Below, in pieces: positions 6,584 through 13,337 of a stretch of DNA of 14,317 bases. Location of the stretch: contig JBAXYJ010000050.1 in assembly GCA_041670885.1 (NCBI GenBank), forward strand, positions 1 through 14,317, read 5' to 3'. A program made the position numbers and the translations under genes. The notes under the pieces are model-generated. The model was not told the origin of the DNA. It saw nothing but the letters and a program-made list of their open reading frames with translations, and searched no databases. The stretch comes from JAJBWD01 sp041670885. Lineage in GTDB: Bacteria; Bacillota; Clostridia; Clostridiales; Clostridiaceae. Positions within the stretch are counted from its first letter, which is position 1. Each line of letters begins with the position of its first letter.

Positions 6584-7945
6584 ATGGATATTATAAATAT
6601 AATCAAAGAAGCTTTAATAAAAATAAATATTGAAGGATTTATAGTAGGAGGGTATTTAAGGGATAGTTATTTAAAAGAAAAATCAAAGGACATAGATATT
6701 GCTGTATCTGATAAAATAGAAGAGCTTATAAAAATGCTGGAAGAAAAAGGCATAAGATTTTTCCTGCTTAGCGATTCAGACAAAATATATAGGGCTAATT
6801 ACAATAATTCGTTAATTGATATTACAATAATAAGAGGAAAAAGTATTTATGAGGATTTAATGAAAAGAGATTTTTCAATAAACAGCATTGCTTTGTCTCT
6901 GCAGGATGATAAAATTATAGACACTGAAAAAGGTATAGCTGACATAGAAAATAAGATTCTTAGGACAAATGATAAAGATAGGATAAAAGAAGACCCGGTA
7001 AGAATATTAAGAGGGATAAGATTCATTTTAAAGTATGGTTTTACATTAGATAATAACACTAAAGACAGCTTCAAGGAATTCGCCTGTAAAATAAAAGAGT
7101 CTAAAAAAGAAAGAAAATTTATGGAATTTATGAAGATAATAGAAGAGGACACAGATGGAGTATGTTTTTCTGTTATGGATAAACTCGGAGTACTTGAGTA
7201 TATAATTCCCTACTCCAAAGAAAATAAAACCATAGGAAAATGTAAATATCATGTGGAGGATGCTTTAACTCATATGATAACAACTTATAAAACCTTCAGG
7301 TGCTTTATGAAGGGGGAAATAGAACTAAACATTGATACGGAAGGACTTTTCAGAGAGAATATTTCGTTTTTTTCTCTGAAATATTATCAGGCTCTTGCAG
7401 CTTTCATTCATGATATAGGTAAGTATACCTGTTATAATAAGAAAGGTGACAAAATAACTTTTTATGACCATCAAATAAAAGGTGAGGAGATAGCAGTTAG
7501 TTTCCTTCAGGATTATGGATTTCCAAAGAAGGCTGAGAAATTCATAAGTAATCTGGTTTTAGGACATATGGAACCTCTTATTATTTTTAAAAGCAGGGAT
7601 ACAAATAAGCAATATCTTAAATTTTTCAGAAAGTACCAAGACTTTACCCCTTATATAATAATATTATCTTTCTGTGATGTATATGCTACCGGGCTGTATT
7701 ATGATCCTGAGGATGAGATTGTTTTATATAAGAGTTTTATAGAATATCTTTATGCAGAATTTCTTAGGTATAAGGATATAATACAAAATCCTGTAATTTC
7801 TGCGGTGGATTTAATCGCCGCCAAAGGCTTAGAGGGAAGAAAAATTAAAGAAGCTGTAGATCTGATAAATGAGAAAACTTATCTTGGAGAAGTAAAAGAT
7901 AAGTTTCAGGCGCTAAATATTATAAAAGGAAGGAGTAAGATATGA
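6584..7945 (+). CDS. cca: CCA-adding-type tRNA nucleotidyltransferase with HD domain
   Basis: This is a class II nucleotidyltransferase predicted to build or repair the 3' CCA end of tRNAs. The 453 residues show, in order, GGYLRD (22-27), the metal-binding D-x-D in KDIDIAV (D36, D38), the KRDFSINSIA motif (94-103), and EDPVRILRGIRF (136-147), whose EDxxR residues act as the amino-acid template for CTP and ATP selection. A metal-dependent HD motif follows (FIHDIGKY, H276-D277), as in HD-containing members. The HD half could add phosphohydrolase activity. The start is ATG with AAGAGG at 6573-6578. The stop overlaps the next start by four bases (ATGA type). A poly(A) polymerase is the alternative, but the EDxxR motif favours CCA addition. 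Confidence 0.85.
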   Translation: MDIINIIKEALIKINIEGFIVGGYLRDSYLKEKSKDIDIAVSDKIEELIKMLEEKGIRFFLLSDSDKIYRANYNNSLIDITIIRGKSIYEDLMKRDFSINSIALSLQDDKIIDTEKGIADIENKILRTNDKDRIKEDPVRILRGIRFILKYGFTLDNNTKDSFKEFACKIKESKKERKFMEFMKIIEEDTDGVCFSVMDKLGVLEYIIPYSKENKTIGKCKYHVEDALTHMITTYKTFRCFMKGEIELNIDTEGLFRENISFFSLKYYQALAAFIHDIGKYTCYNKKGDKITFYDHQIKGEEIAVSFLQDYGFPKKAEKFISNLVLGHMEPLIIFKSRDTNKQYLKFFRKYQDFTPYIIILSFCDVYATGLYYDPEDEIVLYKSFIEYLYAEFLRYKDIIQNPVISAVDLIAAKGLEGRKIKEAVDLINEKTYLGEVKDKFQALNIIKGRSKI

Positions 7946-8634
7946 GTACTAAAAATTATGGTGAATCTAAAATTTATACTATAACCAGCTATATTATGTG
8001 GTTTTGCCTGTCTAGCATGCTGTTTTTGTTATTAAATATACCAGCGATTTTTTTGCTTCTTTTTATTAGGAATCTGGATGATTTAAAAAACTTTGGAATA
8101 CTGACACCTATGTTGCTGCTTACCATAGGGCCATCTTTTACTGCCCTTCTCTATTCTATGGGCAAGCTATATAGGGAAAAAGAAATATCCACAATAAAAG
8201 ACTTCTTTAAGGGATATAAAATAAGTTTCATCCAGTCAATTATAGTTTGGGCACTGCAGGTAGCTTTGGTTTATTTCCTTATAATTGATATCAGCTTTCT
8301 ATCTAAACTTGGGACTAATCTATATTTAATATCCTTATGGTACGGTGTTATATTTCTTGTATTCTTAATTACAATACATACTTACCCTATAATATCCAGA
8401 TTCAGCATGAAGACTATTGATGTTTTAAAACTGTCATTCCTGTACTCCATTAAGAAGTTCTATATAACTGCTGCGGATATAGCTATGATAGGAATAATAT
8501 TCTACCTGTTTTTAAAATATCCTGCAATAGTAGTATTTTTTGGACCAGCTGTCTTAGCATATCTTATTATGCTAAATGAAGATAATATAATTAAAGAAAT
8601 AGAAGAAATAATTAAAAATAAAAGTGGGAATTAG
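7942..8634 (+). CDS. DUF624-like (YesL-type) integral membrane protein
   Basis: The 230-residue protein has about six predicted membrane segments (roughly 19-43, 53-73, 97-118, 127-150, 173-190 and 193-211) and charged cytoplasmic ends. The stretch GPSFTALLYSMGKLYREKE (63-81) followed by DFFKGYK (87-93) resembles the DUF624/YesL signature, in which small residues after a helix precede a basic loop. Many YesL relatives lie beside sugar-uptake genes, but here the gene is translationally coupled to cca, so no transport role can be inferred from context. The start overlaps the cca stop; the GGAAGGAG at 7929-7936 serves as ribosome binding site. Function unknown. Confidence 0.75.
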   Translation: MSTKNYGESKIYTITSYIMWFCLSSMLFLLLNIPAIFLLLFIRNLDDLKNFGILTPMLLLTIGPSFTALLYSMGKLYREKEISTIKDFFKGYKISFIQSIIVWALQVALVYFLIIDISFLSKLGTNLYLISLWYGVIFLVFLITIHTYPIISRFSMKTIDVLKLSFLYSIKKFYITAADIAMIGIIFYLFLKYPAIVVFFGPAVLAYLIMLNEDNIIKEIEEIIKNKSGN

Positions 8635-8708
8635 TGGGTAAGAGCTTGTTTATAATTAATTTTATTAACAGATATATACCGAAATAATAAGTCATAAATT
8701 GTGGCTGC

Positions 8709-8825
8709 TGTGGATAAAAAATCGATAAGTAGGACAAACCTACTAAAGTAAAGGGTTAAGTTATCAACAAAATGTGTGGATTAAATTTCAATAACTGTGG
8801 ATAAATAAAGTTATCCACAGTTATT
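8709..8825. promoter_or_regulatory. Cluster of DnaA boxes
   Basis: Three exact DnaA boxes (TTATCCACA) occur at 8709-8717 (minus), 8796-8804 (minus) and 8811-8819 (plus). Two one-mismatch boxes are at 8761-8769 (TTATCAACA, plus) and 8775-8783 (TAATCCACA, minus). An exact 9-mer is expected about once per 131 kb counting both strands at even base composition, so the cluster is not chance. No dnaA or dnaN gene is present, so this is more likely a DnaA-binding regulatory or titration site than the main origin. Confidence 0.8.
8790..8825. repeat. Perfect 15-bp inverted repeat containing two DnaA boxes
   Basis: AATAACTGTGGATAA (8790-8804) and TTATCCACAGTTATT (8811-8825) are exact reverse complements separated by ATAAAG. 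Each arm holds one exact DnaA box. As RNA it would be a strong hairpin, but the following bases are not a clean T tract on either strand. Confidence 0.9.
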
Positions 8826-8835
8826 CTTGCTTTTA

Positions 8836-8854
8836 TGTAGAAATTTGTAGAAAT
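8836..8854 (+). repeat. Short direct repeat TGTAGAAAT
   Basis: Two identical 9-mers start at 8836 and 8846, exactly 10 bp apart, so they face the same side of the helix. They lie just beyond the DnaA-box palindrome. Significance is unknown. Confidence 0.6.
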
Positions 8855-8882
8855 ATTATCTCCAATGAGTATAACTAAAAAT

Positions 8883-8913
8883 AAAACCCTGCTCCAAGAA
8901 AACTTGGGCAGGG
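8883..8913 (-). terminator. Intrinsic terminator of the M16C peptidase gene
   Basis: On the minus strand the 8887-8913 segment folds into an 11-bp stem (CTTGG/CCAAG inner, CCCTGC/GCAGGG outer, one bulged base) with a four-base loop. TTTTATTTTT follows. It starts nine bases after the stop codon. Confidence 0.88.
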
Positions 8914-8921
8914 CTGGGAAT

Positions 8922-11849
8922 TTAACTGAATACGTAAACTAAATCATTAAACAATTCTTTATTTGCATTTATTTCTTCTTCAGAACCCAGGACACAGAAA
9001 TATTCCTCATCCATAGCTTCCTTAACCATATCAGCAGCAGCCTTAATATCATTAATATTTGTCTTTAATATCTGGCCCCTTTCCTGCTGTCTCATATCAT
9101 AGGTCATGTTTGTTATATAATCTGTTAATATTCTCTCTCCCTCCATAGATGGTGTGAGAGGAGAGTCTACATTGGACATGGTTCCTATAATATATTTGGT
9201 CATTTCTCTTTCATTAGGGTTAAAATTCTTTATAAACCTGAAAGTTTCATCATACACCTTTAGAGTTTTTCTCAGGTTAGGATCTCTGTAGGATGCAAAT
9301 ACTAAGCTTCCGTTTCTTCTAAAATTAGCAAAGCTTCCGTAAGCTCCCCCTAAAACCCTGATAGTGTTCCATAAATAATTAAGAGACAATATGGTTTTAA
9401 GAACCTGAAGGCTTCCGCTGTATTCATAGCCAAGTCTTTTGAAATTGAAGCCCTTTGCTACATACTGAACCTTTCCCGGTGTAAGGAGCCCCTCATTTCT
9501 CCCCTCCGGCTTAAGACTGTATTCTATATGACTTGGAGACAAAGAACCCAATCTGTCGTAGAAAGATGGAAGAGTTTTCTTTACCTTTTCATAGGTTTCC
9601 TTATCACAGGTTACTGAAAGGAGAAGGTTCTTCTTATTAAATATACTTTTAGCAGCAGTTCTTAAATTATGGACTATATCATCAAAATTTTTATCAAAAT
9701 TTTCATCTAAATCTGAAATAAATTTGTAATAGCTGAGGCCGTTTAGTATCTCATTATACCTGGCAGCTGGTGAGAAATAGGACAAAGTCCTGTTCATGGC
9801 AACCAGGTGGCCGTAGCTATATATACCCATTTCCTCCTGAGACTTAGCCTGGGCTATAAGGTTCTTAAGTCTTGCTTTGTCTTCTAAAGCACTTCCTTCT
9901 ATTATCTCTCCTAAAAGCTTCATCAGCTCCGGAAGCTTTGTATCTAATGATTTGGATTTAACAATCAGCTTAGGGTAGAATATCTTATCAGAGGAAACAT
10001 CAGAATACCCCGCAGCGCTTAAATATATGCCTCCGGTATTTATATTTATTTCATTGGATAAATCAATATAGCAATATTTTGAAGTATTCAGCTTTCCTAA
10101 CAGGTAAGATACCAGGTTAATATATGGAATCTTATCTTCAGGAACTGAAGTAGTATCAAAATAAGAATTTACATAGGCTATCTTTCCTGTAAATGTTTCA
10201 TGATACAAAAGCTTTGAATCCTCAAATTGATCTTCCACAAAATTAAGTTTTTCTTCATTTTTTTCTATATCCTCAATTGAAATAAGAGGAATCTTTTCTA
10301 TATCTTCCTGGCTGTCTTCCTTTTCCTGCCTTTCTCTTAGAGATATAGTATTCTTTACCAGAGCCTCAATTTCATCCTCCTTAAGGCTTTCCTTATAGAC
10401 TTTAAGCTTAGCCTTAAGAGCATTATCGACTTCTTCATTAAGTCCCTTCTTTGGAGCTATAGTAACCAGGGCTGAATGATTGTTATTTAATATATATTTC
10501 TCTATTAGATCCTCAAAATATCTGCTGCCCATAGCCTTTTTAATAACAGCCAGATCTTTCTCGTAGGTTAGGTGAATAATAGGGTCTCCTGAGAATAATG
10601 CACTGTCTAAAACCTTTATATTATATAGTAATCCCTTTGGGTAGCTTCTTGCATCTGCTTCTCTTAAGATAAATTCCTTTGAATTAATGGAAGATTCAAT
10701 AAGTTTTTTATCTATTCCTTCATCTGCCAGCTTTTTAAGGGTAGAAAATACTATATCCTTAAACTTTTCCTTGTCTTTTTCATTTGCGTTCTTAACTATT
10801 ATTGAAATTACATTTTGATATATTTCGTTGTTAAAATAGCCAAATACGTCTTTTCCTATATTTGCATCAATTAAAGCATTTTTAAGTGGTGCAGCCTCAG
10901 TTTCTAAAAGCATATTCTCTAATATGTCAAAGGCCAGGTACTTTTCACTGTCTGTAATCTTGGAAACTGCAAAATTTAATGAAAGGTAAGTCTTATCCTG
11001 TTCCTTTTCATTGTTTGAAATTGGGTAGTATGCCTTTTCCTCCGCCATTTTGGTGAAGGGTGCCTGCTCATTTATATCTGAATCAACACTTATTTCATCA
11101 AATTTCGACAAATACTCCTTATCAATAAATGATAGAGTATCTTCTATATCTAAGTCTCCATATAAATAGATGAAAGAATTTGAAGGGTGATAATACTTCT
11201 TATGAAAATCGATAAAGCCTTCATATGTAAGTTCCGGAATAACTTTTGGATCACCGCCGGACTCGAATCCATAAGGTGTATCAGGAAACAGCACTTCCTG
11301 GCTTTTACTCATAAGAAGTGACTCAGGTGAAGAAAAAGCGCCCTTCATCTCGTTATAAACTACGCCCTTTATTGTTATATCCTTATTCTTATCATCTATA
11401 TCATAATGCCAGCCTTCCTGCATAAGTATCTCTTTGTATCTGTATATGTCAGGGAAGAAAACTGCATCAAGATAAACATCCATCAGGTTTCTGAAATCCT
11501 TCTGGTTTTTAGAGGCTATTGGATACATGGTTTTGTCTGAAAAGGTCATGGCATTTAAGAATGTGTTAAGAGAACCCTTTGCCAGCTCAACAAATGGCTC
11601 CTTAACCGGAAACTTCCTGGACCCACATAAAACGCTGTGCTCTAAGATGTGAGGAGTTCCGGTACTGTCCTTTGGCGGAGTCTTAAAAGCAATTGAAAAT
11701 ACCTTGTTGTCATCATCGTTTTTAATATATAGGAGCCTTGCCCCGCTTTTAGTATGAGTCATATAATAGGCTTTAGAATTTAACTCTGTAATGAAGTCAG
11801 ATTTATTAAGAGTAAATCCTGATGAGGAGCCTAAAGATTTTTGTTCCAT
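8922..11849 (-). CDS. M16C zinc metallopeptidase (presequence protease/insulinase family)
   Basis: This is a large cytoplasmic peptidase of the pitrilysin superfamily, related to mitochondrial and chloroplast PreP and yeast Cym1, which degrade short unstructured peptides inside a closed chamber. The 975 residues match the family length. The inverted zinc motif HILEH supplies His67, Glu70 and His71 within GTPHILEHSVLCGS. The distal zinc ligand is probably Glu167 in VVYNEMKGAF. Other family signatures include the KEPF-KGSLNTFLNAMTF stretch (83-103) and YHPSNSF near 220. The C-terminal half has the inactive M16 repeats, with RVLGGAYGSF near 829. No signal peptide is present. The ATG is preceded by AAGGAGGT (11855-11862). 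The gene is monocistronic and divergent from the DUF1836 gene. Confidence 0.94.
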   Translation of the reverse strand: MEQKSLGSSSGFTLNKSDFITELNSKAYYMTHTKSGARLLYIKNDDDNKVFSIAFKTPPKDSTGTPHILEHSVLCGSRKFPVKEPFVELAKGSLNTFLNAMTFSDKTMYPIASKNQKDFRNLMDVYLDAVFFPDIYRYKEILMQEGWHYDIDDKNKDITIKGVVYNEMKGAFSSPESLLMSKSQEVLFPDTPYGFESGGDPKVIPELTYEGFIDFHKKYYHPSNSFIYLYGDLDIEDTLSFIDKEYLSKFDEISVDSDINEQAPFTKMAEEKAYYPISNNEKEQDKTYLSLNFAVSKITDSEKYLAFDILENMLLETEAAPLKNALIDANIGKDVFGYFNNEIYQNVISIIVKNANEKDKEKFKDIVFSTLKKLADEGIDKKLIESSINSKEFILREADARSYPKGLLYNIKVLDSALFSGDPIIHLTYEKDLAVIKKAMGSRYFEDLIEKYILNNNHSALVTIAPKKGLNEEVDNALKAKLKVYKESLKEDEIEALVKNTISLRERQEKEDSQEDIEKIPLISIEDIEKNEEKLNFVEDQFEDSKLLYHETFTGKIAYVNSYFDTTSVPEDKIPYINLVSYLLGKLNTSKYCYIDLSNEININTGGIYLSAAGYSDVSSDKIFYPKLIVKSKSLDTKLPELMKLLGEIIEGSALEDKARLKNLIAQAKSQEEMGIYSYGHLVAMNRTLSYFSPAARYNEILNGLSYYKFISDLDENFDKNFDDIVHNLRTAAKSIFNKKNLLLSVTCDKETYEKVKKTLPSFYDRLGSLSPSHIEYSLKPEGRNEGLLTPGKVQYVAKGFNFKRLGYEYSGSLQVLKTILSLNYLWNTIRVLGGAYGSFANFRRNGSLVFASYRDPNLRKTLKVYDETFRFIKNFNPNEREMTKYIIGTMSNVDSPLTPSMEGERILTDYITNMTYDMRQQERGQILKTNINDIKAAADMVKEAMDEEYFCVLGSEEEINANKELFNDLVYVFS

Positions 11850-11893
11850 ATTATACCTCCTTAATCGATGGTCATAAATACCAAGTGATATGT

Positions 11894-11954
11894 ATTATAT
11901 CAGGACACTGCATATAATATAATCATGCAATTCCTTGATAATGAGATTATACCA
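11894..11954 (-). promoter_or_regulatory. Two extended -10 promoter candidates for the M16C gene
   Basis: On the minus strand TGATATAAT (11894-11902) and TGGTATAAT (11946-11954) are both extended -10 elements with perfect TATAAT. Neither has a strong -35; TTTAAC-like bases lie 17 bp before the second. Either could produce a short leader ahead of the start at 11849. Confidence 0.5.
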
Positions 11955-11990
11955 TAACTTGGATAAAAGTTAAATTTTATAAACTTTAAC

Positions 11991-12019
11991 TTGTAATAGG
12001 GTATGTAATAACTTATAAT
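11991..12019 (+). promoter_or_regulatory. Promoter of the DUF1836-yvrJ unit
   Basis: TTGTAA (11991-11996) and TATAAT (12014-12019) are 17 bp apart, giving a start near 12026. The -10 lies at the left edge of the inverted repeat at 12015-12045. Confidence 0.7.
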
Positions 12020-12045
12020 ATAAGAATAGGGTATACTTATATTAT
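12015..12045. promoter_or_regulatory. Putative operator: inverted repeat over the DUF1836 promoter
   Basis: ATAATATAAG (12015-12024) and CTTATATTAT (12036-12045) are perfect 10-bp inverted arms with an 11-bp spacer. They span the -10 and transcription start. The spacer contains AATAGGGTAT (12025-12034), which is also found at 11995-12004, exactly 30 bp upstream. A regulator binding here would block the promoter. Confidence 0.5.
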
Positions 12046-12083
12046 GTAGATATAAATATTTTATTCTCGAATTGGAGGACATT

Positions 12084-12674
12084 ATGGATAGTAAATTTGA
12101 TTTAGAACATATAATTTCAGATTCTAAAAACATATCAAAAGATGTAATAGTTCCATATGAGGATCTGCCTCAGTATGACCTTTTTATATCCCAGGTAATT
12201 GATTATCTTAACGATAAATTCAAAGGAGAATCCTATACCAATAATATTGTTCAAAATTATGTAAAAAGCGGAGTTATTGCTAAACCTGAGGATGGAAGGA
12301 AAAGAGGCTACACTAAGGTTCATCTGGCACAGCTTGTTATGCTCAGCTATATGAGGCCTATTTTAACCGCAGAAGAAATAAAAAAAGTGTTCACACTAGC
12401 CTTTAACGATATAAATGACAGAAGTGATGATATAATACCCTGGGAGAAAGCATATAAGATATTTTCTTCAATTCAGGAGGAAAGCTTTGACGTAATATGC
12501 AGCGAATACTTTAATCAGGAAAAGCTAAAAAACATAATGGAAGGCCTTAACTTAGAACAGAAGGATGAAAACAGGGTTGAGGTATTTTTCCTGGTAATGA
12601 CTCTTCTTGCTCAGGCTGCTGCTATTAAAAAATTTGTTCAGACAATAGTTGATAACTATGATGAAAATTCATAA
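12084..12674 (+). CDS. DUF1836 family protein (putative MerR-like DNA-binding regulator)
   Basis: The 196-residue protein has a predicted winged helix-turn-helix in residues about 49-100, with YTNNIVQNYVKSGVI (51-65), a basic turn GRKRGYTK (71-78), then HLAQLVMLSYMRPILTAEEIK, the pattern of MerR-like DUF1836 domains. The C-terminal half is helical and probably mediates dimerisation or ligand binding. No function is established for the family. ATG 12084 is chosen because GGAGGA (12074-12079) precedes it; an in-frame TTG at 12072 overlaps that site. The promoter carries inverted and direct repeats that could be its own operator, which is inference. A 54-codon YvrJ-like gene follows after 35 bases and ends in the shared terminator, so the two are likely co-transcribed. 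Confidence 0.82.
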   Translation: MDSKFDLEHIISDSKNISKDVIVPYEDLPQYDLFISQVIDYLNDKFKGESYTNNIVQNYVKSGVIAKPEDGRKRGYTKVHLAQLVMLSYMRPILTAEEIKKVFTLAFNDINDRSDDIIPWEKAYKIFSSIQEESFDVICSEYFNQEKLKNIMEGLNLEQKDENRVEVFFLVMTLLAQAAAIKKFVQTIVDNYDENS

Positions 12675-12685
12675 AGTAAATGCAT

Positions 12686-12703
12686 ATCTCCTAAATGGGA
12701 GAT
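12686..12703 (+). promoter_or_regulatory. Hairpin covering the yvrJ ribosome binding site
   Basis: ATCTCC (12686-12691) pairs with GGAGAT (12698-12703) around TAAATG. The pairing includes most of the GGGAG (12697-12701) ahead of the small gene at 12710, so it could reduce or regulate its translation. Confidence 0.45.
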
Positions 12704-12709
12704 GATATT

Positions 12710-12874
12710 ATGGATATGGTAAACTTGATTGGCAATGTAGGCTTCCCCATAGCCGTATCTCTTTACCTTTTAGTAAGGATTGAGGGAAAGCTGGAGAATC
12801 TTACAAACAGCATCAATGAGCTTACTAATGTAATGACAAAACTTGAAAAAGAGGACTTAAAAAGCGTTAGATGA
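12710..12874 (+). CDS. YvrJ family small protein
   Basis: This 54-residue gene reads from ATG 12710 to TGA 12872-12874. The N-terminal third (MDMVNLIGNVGFPIAVS, continuing YLLVRIEGKL) matches the short YvrJ-family pattern: a single hydrophobic helix with NVGFPI followed by LxRxE. The rest is an amphipathic segment with LTNSINELT and a charged end. It is probably a small membrane-associated protein. Some phage-like holin genes look superficially similar, but there are no phage genes nearby. GGGAG lies eight bases upstream; an ATG at 12716 is an alternative start. The last codons are part of the terminator stem. Function is not known. Confidence 0.78.
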   Translation: MDMVNLIGNVGFPIAVSLYLLVRIEGKLENLTNSINELTNVMTKLEKEDLKSVR

Positions 12875-12890
12875 AAATCTAACGCTTTTT
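12859..12890. terminator. Bidirectional terminator between yvrJ and the HesB-like gene
   Basis: AAAAAGCGTTAGAT (12859-12872) and ATCTAACGCTTTTT (12877-12890) form a perfect 14-bp stem capped by a GAAA tetraloop, with A and T runs at the ends giving a T tract on both strands. The left arm encodes the last codons of yvrJ. The HesB-like gene ends at 12894 on the other strand. Confidence 0.93.
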
Positions 12891-12893
12891 AGT

Positions 12894-13202
12894 CTAGCTG
12901 CAGCTGCAGCCTGAATCTTCACTTTTGCCGTTTATGGAAACTTTATAAGAATCTCCAAACAGGCCCTTAATACTTCTTATATAAGAATCCTCAAATAAAA
13001 AGGATATCTCTTTTTCAGCTACGATGTTAAATCCATCGGCCTCAAATACATCATCATCATCATTTTGCTTATCCAAAGCAACGCCAAAGCTTGGACCGCT
13101 TCAGCCATAACCTTCTACAAATATTCTGACTGCATCTTTTTCTTTTTTATTTAATGATTCTTTTAATGAAGCTTTCGTTTCATCACTCATTGAAAATTTC
13201 AT
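12894..13202 (-). CDS. HesB/IscA-related selenoprotein (in-frame UGA read as selenocysteine)
   Basis: This is a 102-residue relative of A-type iron-sulfur carriers; a HesB-like family with selenocysteine at this position is known in clostridia. Starting at ATG 13202 with AAGGAGGT (13209-13216), the reading is open except for one UGA at 13101-13103 (codon 34). It falls in VEGYG-U-SGPSFGVALD, where HesB relatives have Cys in GYGCSGPSFG. The frame continues without interruption and retains family character to a C-terminal CSC (SGCSCS), equivalent to the C-x-C of IscA. A UGA-adjacent hairpin supports Sec insertion. Read naively, only the last 60 codons (from TTG 13076) would be called. The gene has its own strong promoter, faces yvrJ at a shared terminator, and has a palindrome in its leader. 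Its partner proteins are unknown. Confidence 0.9.
13071..13096 (-). ncRNA. Candidate bacterial SECIS hairpin
   Basis: Starting four bases after the UGA, GTCCAAGC (13096-13089) pairs with GCTTTGGAT (13079-13071), giving eight base pairs, one G-U, with one bulged U. The nine-base loop is TTTGGCGTT and contains GG. Distance from UGA to the loop fits bacterial selenocysteine insertion elements. The fold was made by eye. Confidence 0.6.
13101..13103 (-). other. UGA codon for selenocysteine
   Basis: TGA on the minus strand at codon 34, flanked by GYG and SGPSFG on the same frame. It aligns with the conserved cysteine of the HesB family, so it is recoding rather than a nonsense mutation. Confidence 0.88.
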
Positions 13203-13216
13203 TTTATTACCTCCTT

Positions 13217-13231
13217 TACCCCTATGGGGTA
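13217..13231 (-). promoter_or_regulatory. CsoR-type palindrome in the selenoprotein leader
   Basis: TACCCC and GGGGTA are perfect inverted arms around three bases. The site falls about +4 to +18 from the predicted start and just ahead of the ribosome binding site. The pattern of C-run, short AT centre and G-run resembles operators of the CsoR/FrmR/CstR repressor family. In RNA it could instead form a small hairpin. Confidence 0.5.
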
Positions 13232-13241
13232 TTATGAATTT

Positions 13242-13270
13242 ATTATAATAAAAATAAAGTATATAGTCAA
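13242..13270 (-). promoter_or_regulatory. Promoter of the HesB-like selenoprotein gene
   Basis: On the minus strand TTGACT (13265-13270) and a perfect TATAAT (13242-13247) are 17 bp apart. The start is predicted near 13235. Confidence 0.82.
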
Positions 13271-13285
13271 CTCTATATATATTGT

Positions 13286-13313
13286 TTGTTATAATTAATT
13301 TTTTATGTATAAT
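13286..13313 (+). promoter_or_regulatory. Promoter of the membrane protein gene at 13338
   Basis: TTGTTA (13286-13291) and TATAAT (13308-13313) are 16 bp apart. Transcription from about 13320 would exclude the in-frame ATG at 13305, supporting ATG 13338 as the start. This promoter is divergent from the selenoprotein promoter, with the two -35 boxes 15 bp apart. Confidence 0.65.
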
Positions 13314-13337
13314 GTATTTATGCAGGAAGGTGATATT

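Noticed and set aside
6847..7252. Minus-strand open frames inside cca
   Set aside because: They lack ribosome binding sites and family sequence and run opposite a well-supported gene, as do similar frames inside trmN6, rsmI and DUF1836.
8728..8744. Small hairpin AGTAGG/CCTACT near the DnaA boxes
   Set aside because: Only six base pairs and no T tract directly after it; it is not good enough for a terminator, and no DnaA-trio series could be recognised.
8635..8921. Main chromosomal origin (oriC)
   Set aside because: The DnaA-box cluster is real, but dnaA, dnaN, rpmH and rnpA are absent and the gap is flanked by unrelated genes, so oriC itself is unlikely.
12710..12874. Phage holin
   Set aside because: Only one hydrophobic helix, with a YvrJ-like NVGFPI motif, and no lysis or phage structural genes nearby.
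12894..13076. A stand-alone 60-codon gene starting at TTG 13076
   Set aside because: It has no ribosome binding site and is the second half of the selenoprotein; the frame continues upstream through UGA into matching family sequence.
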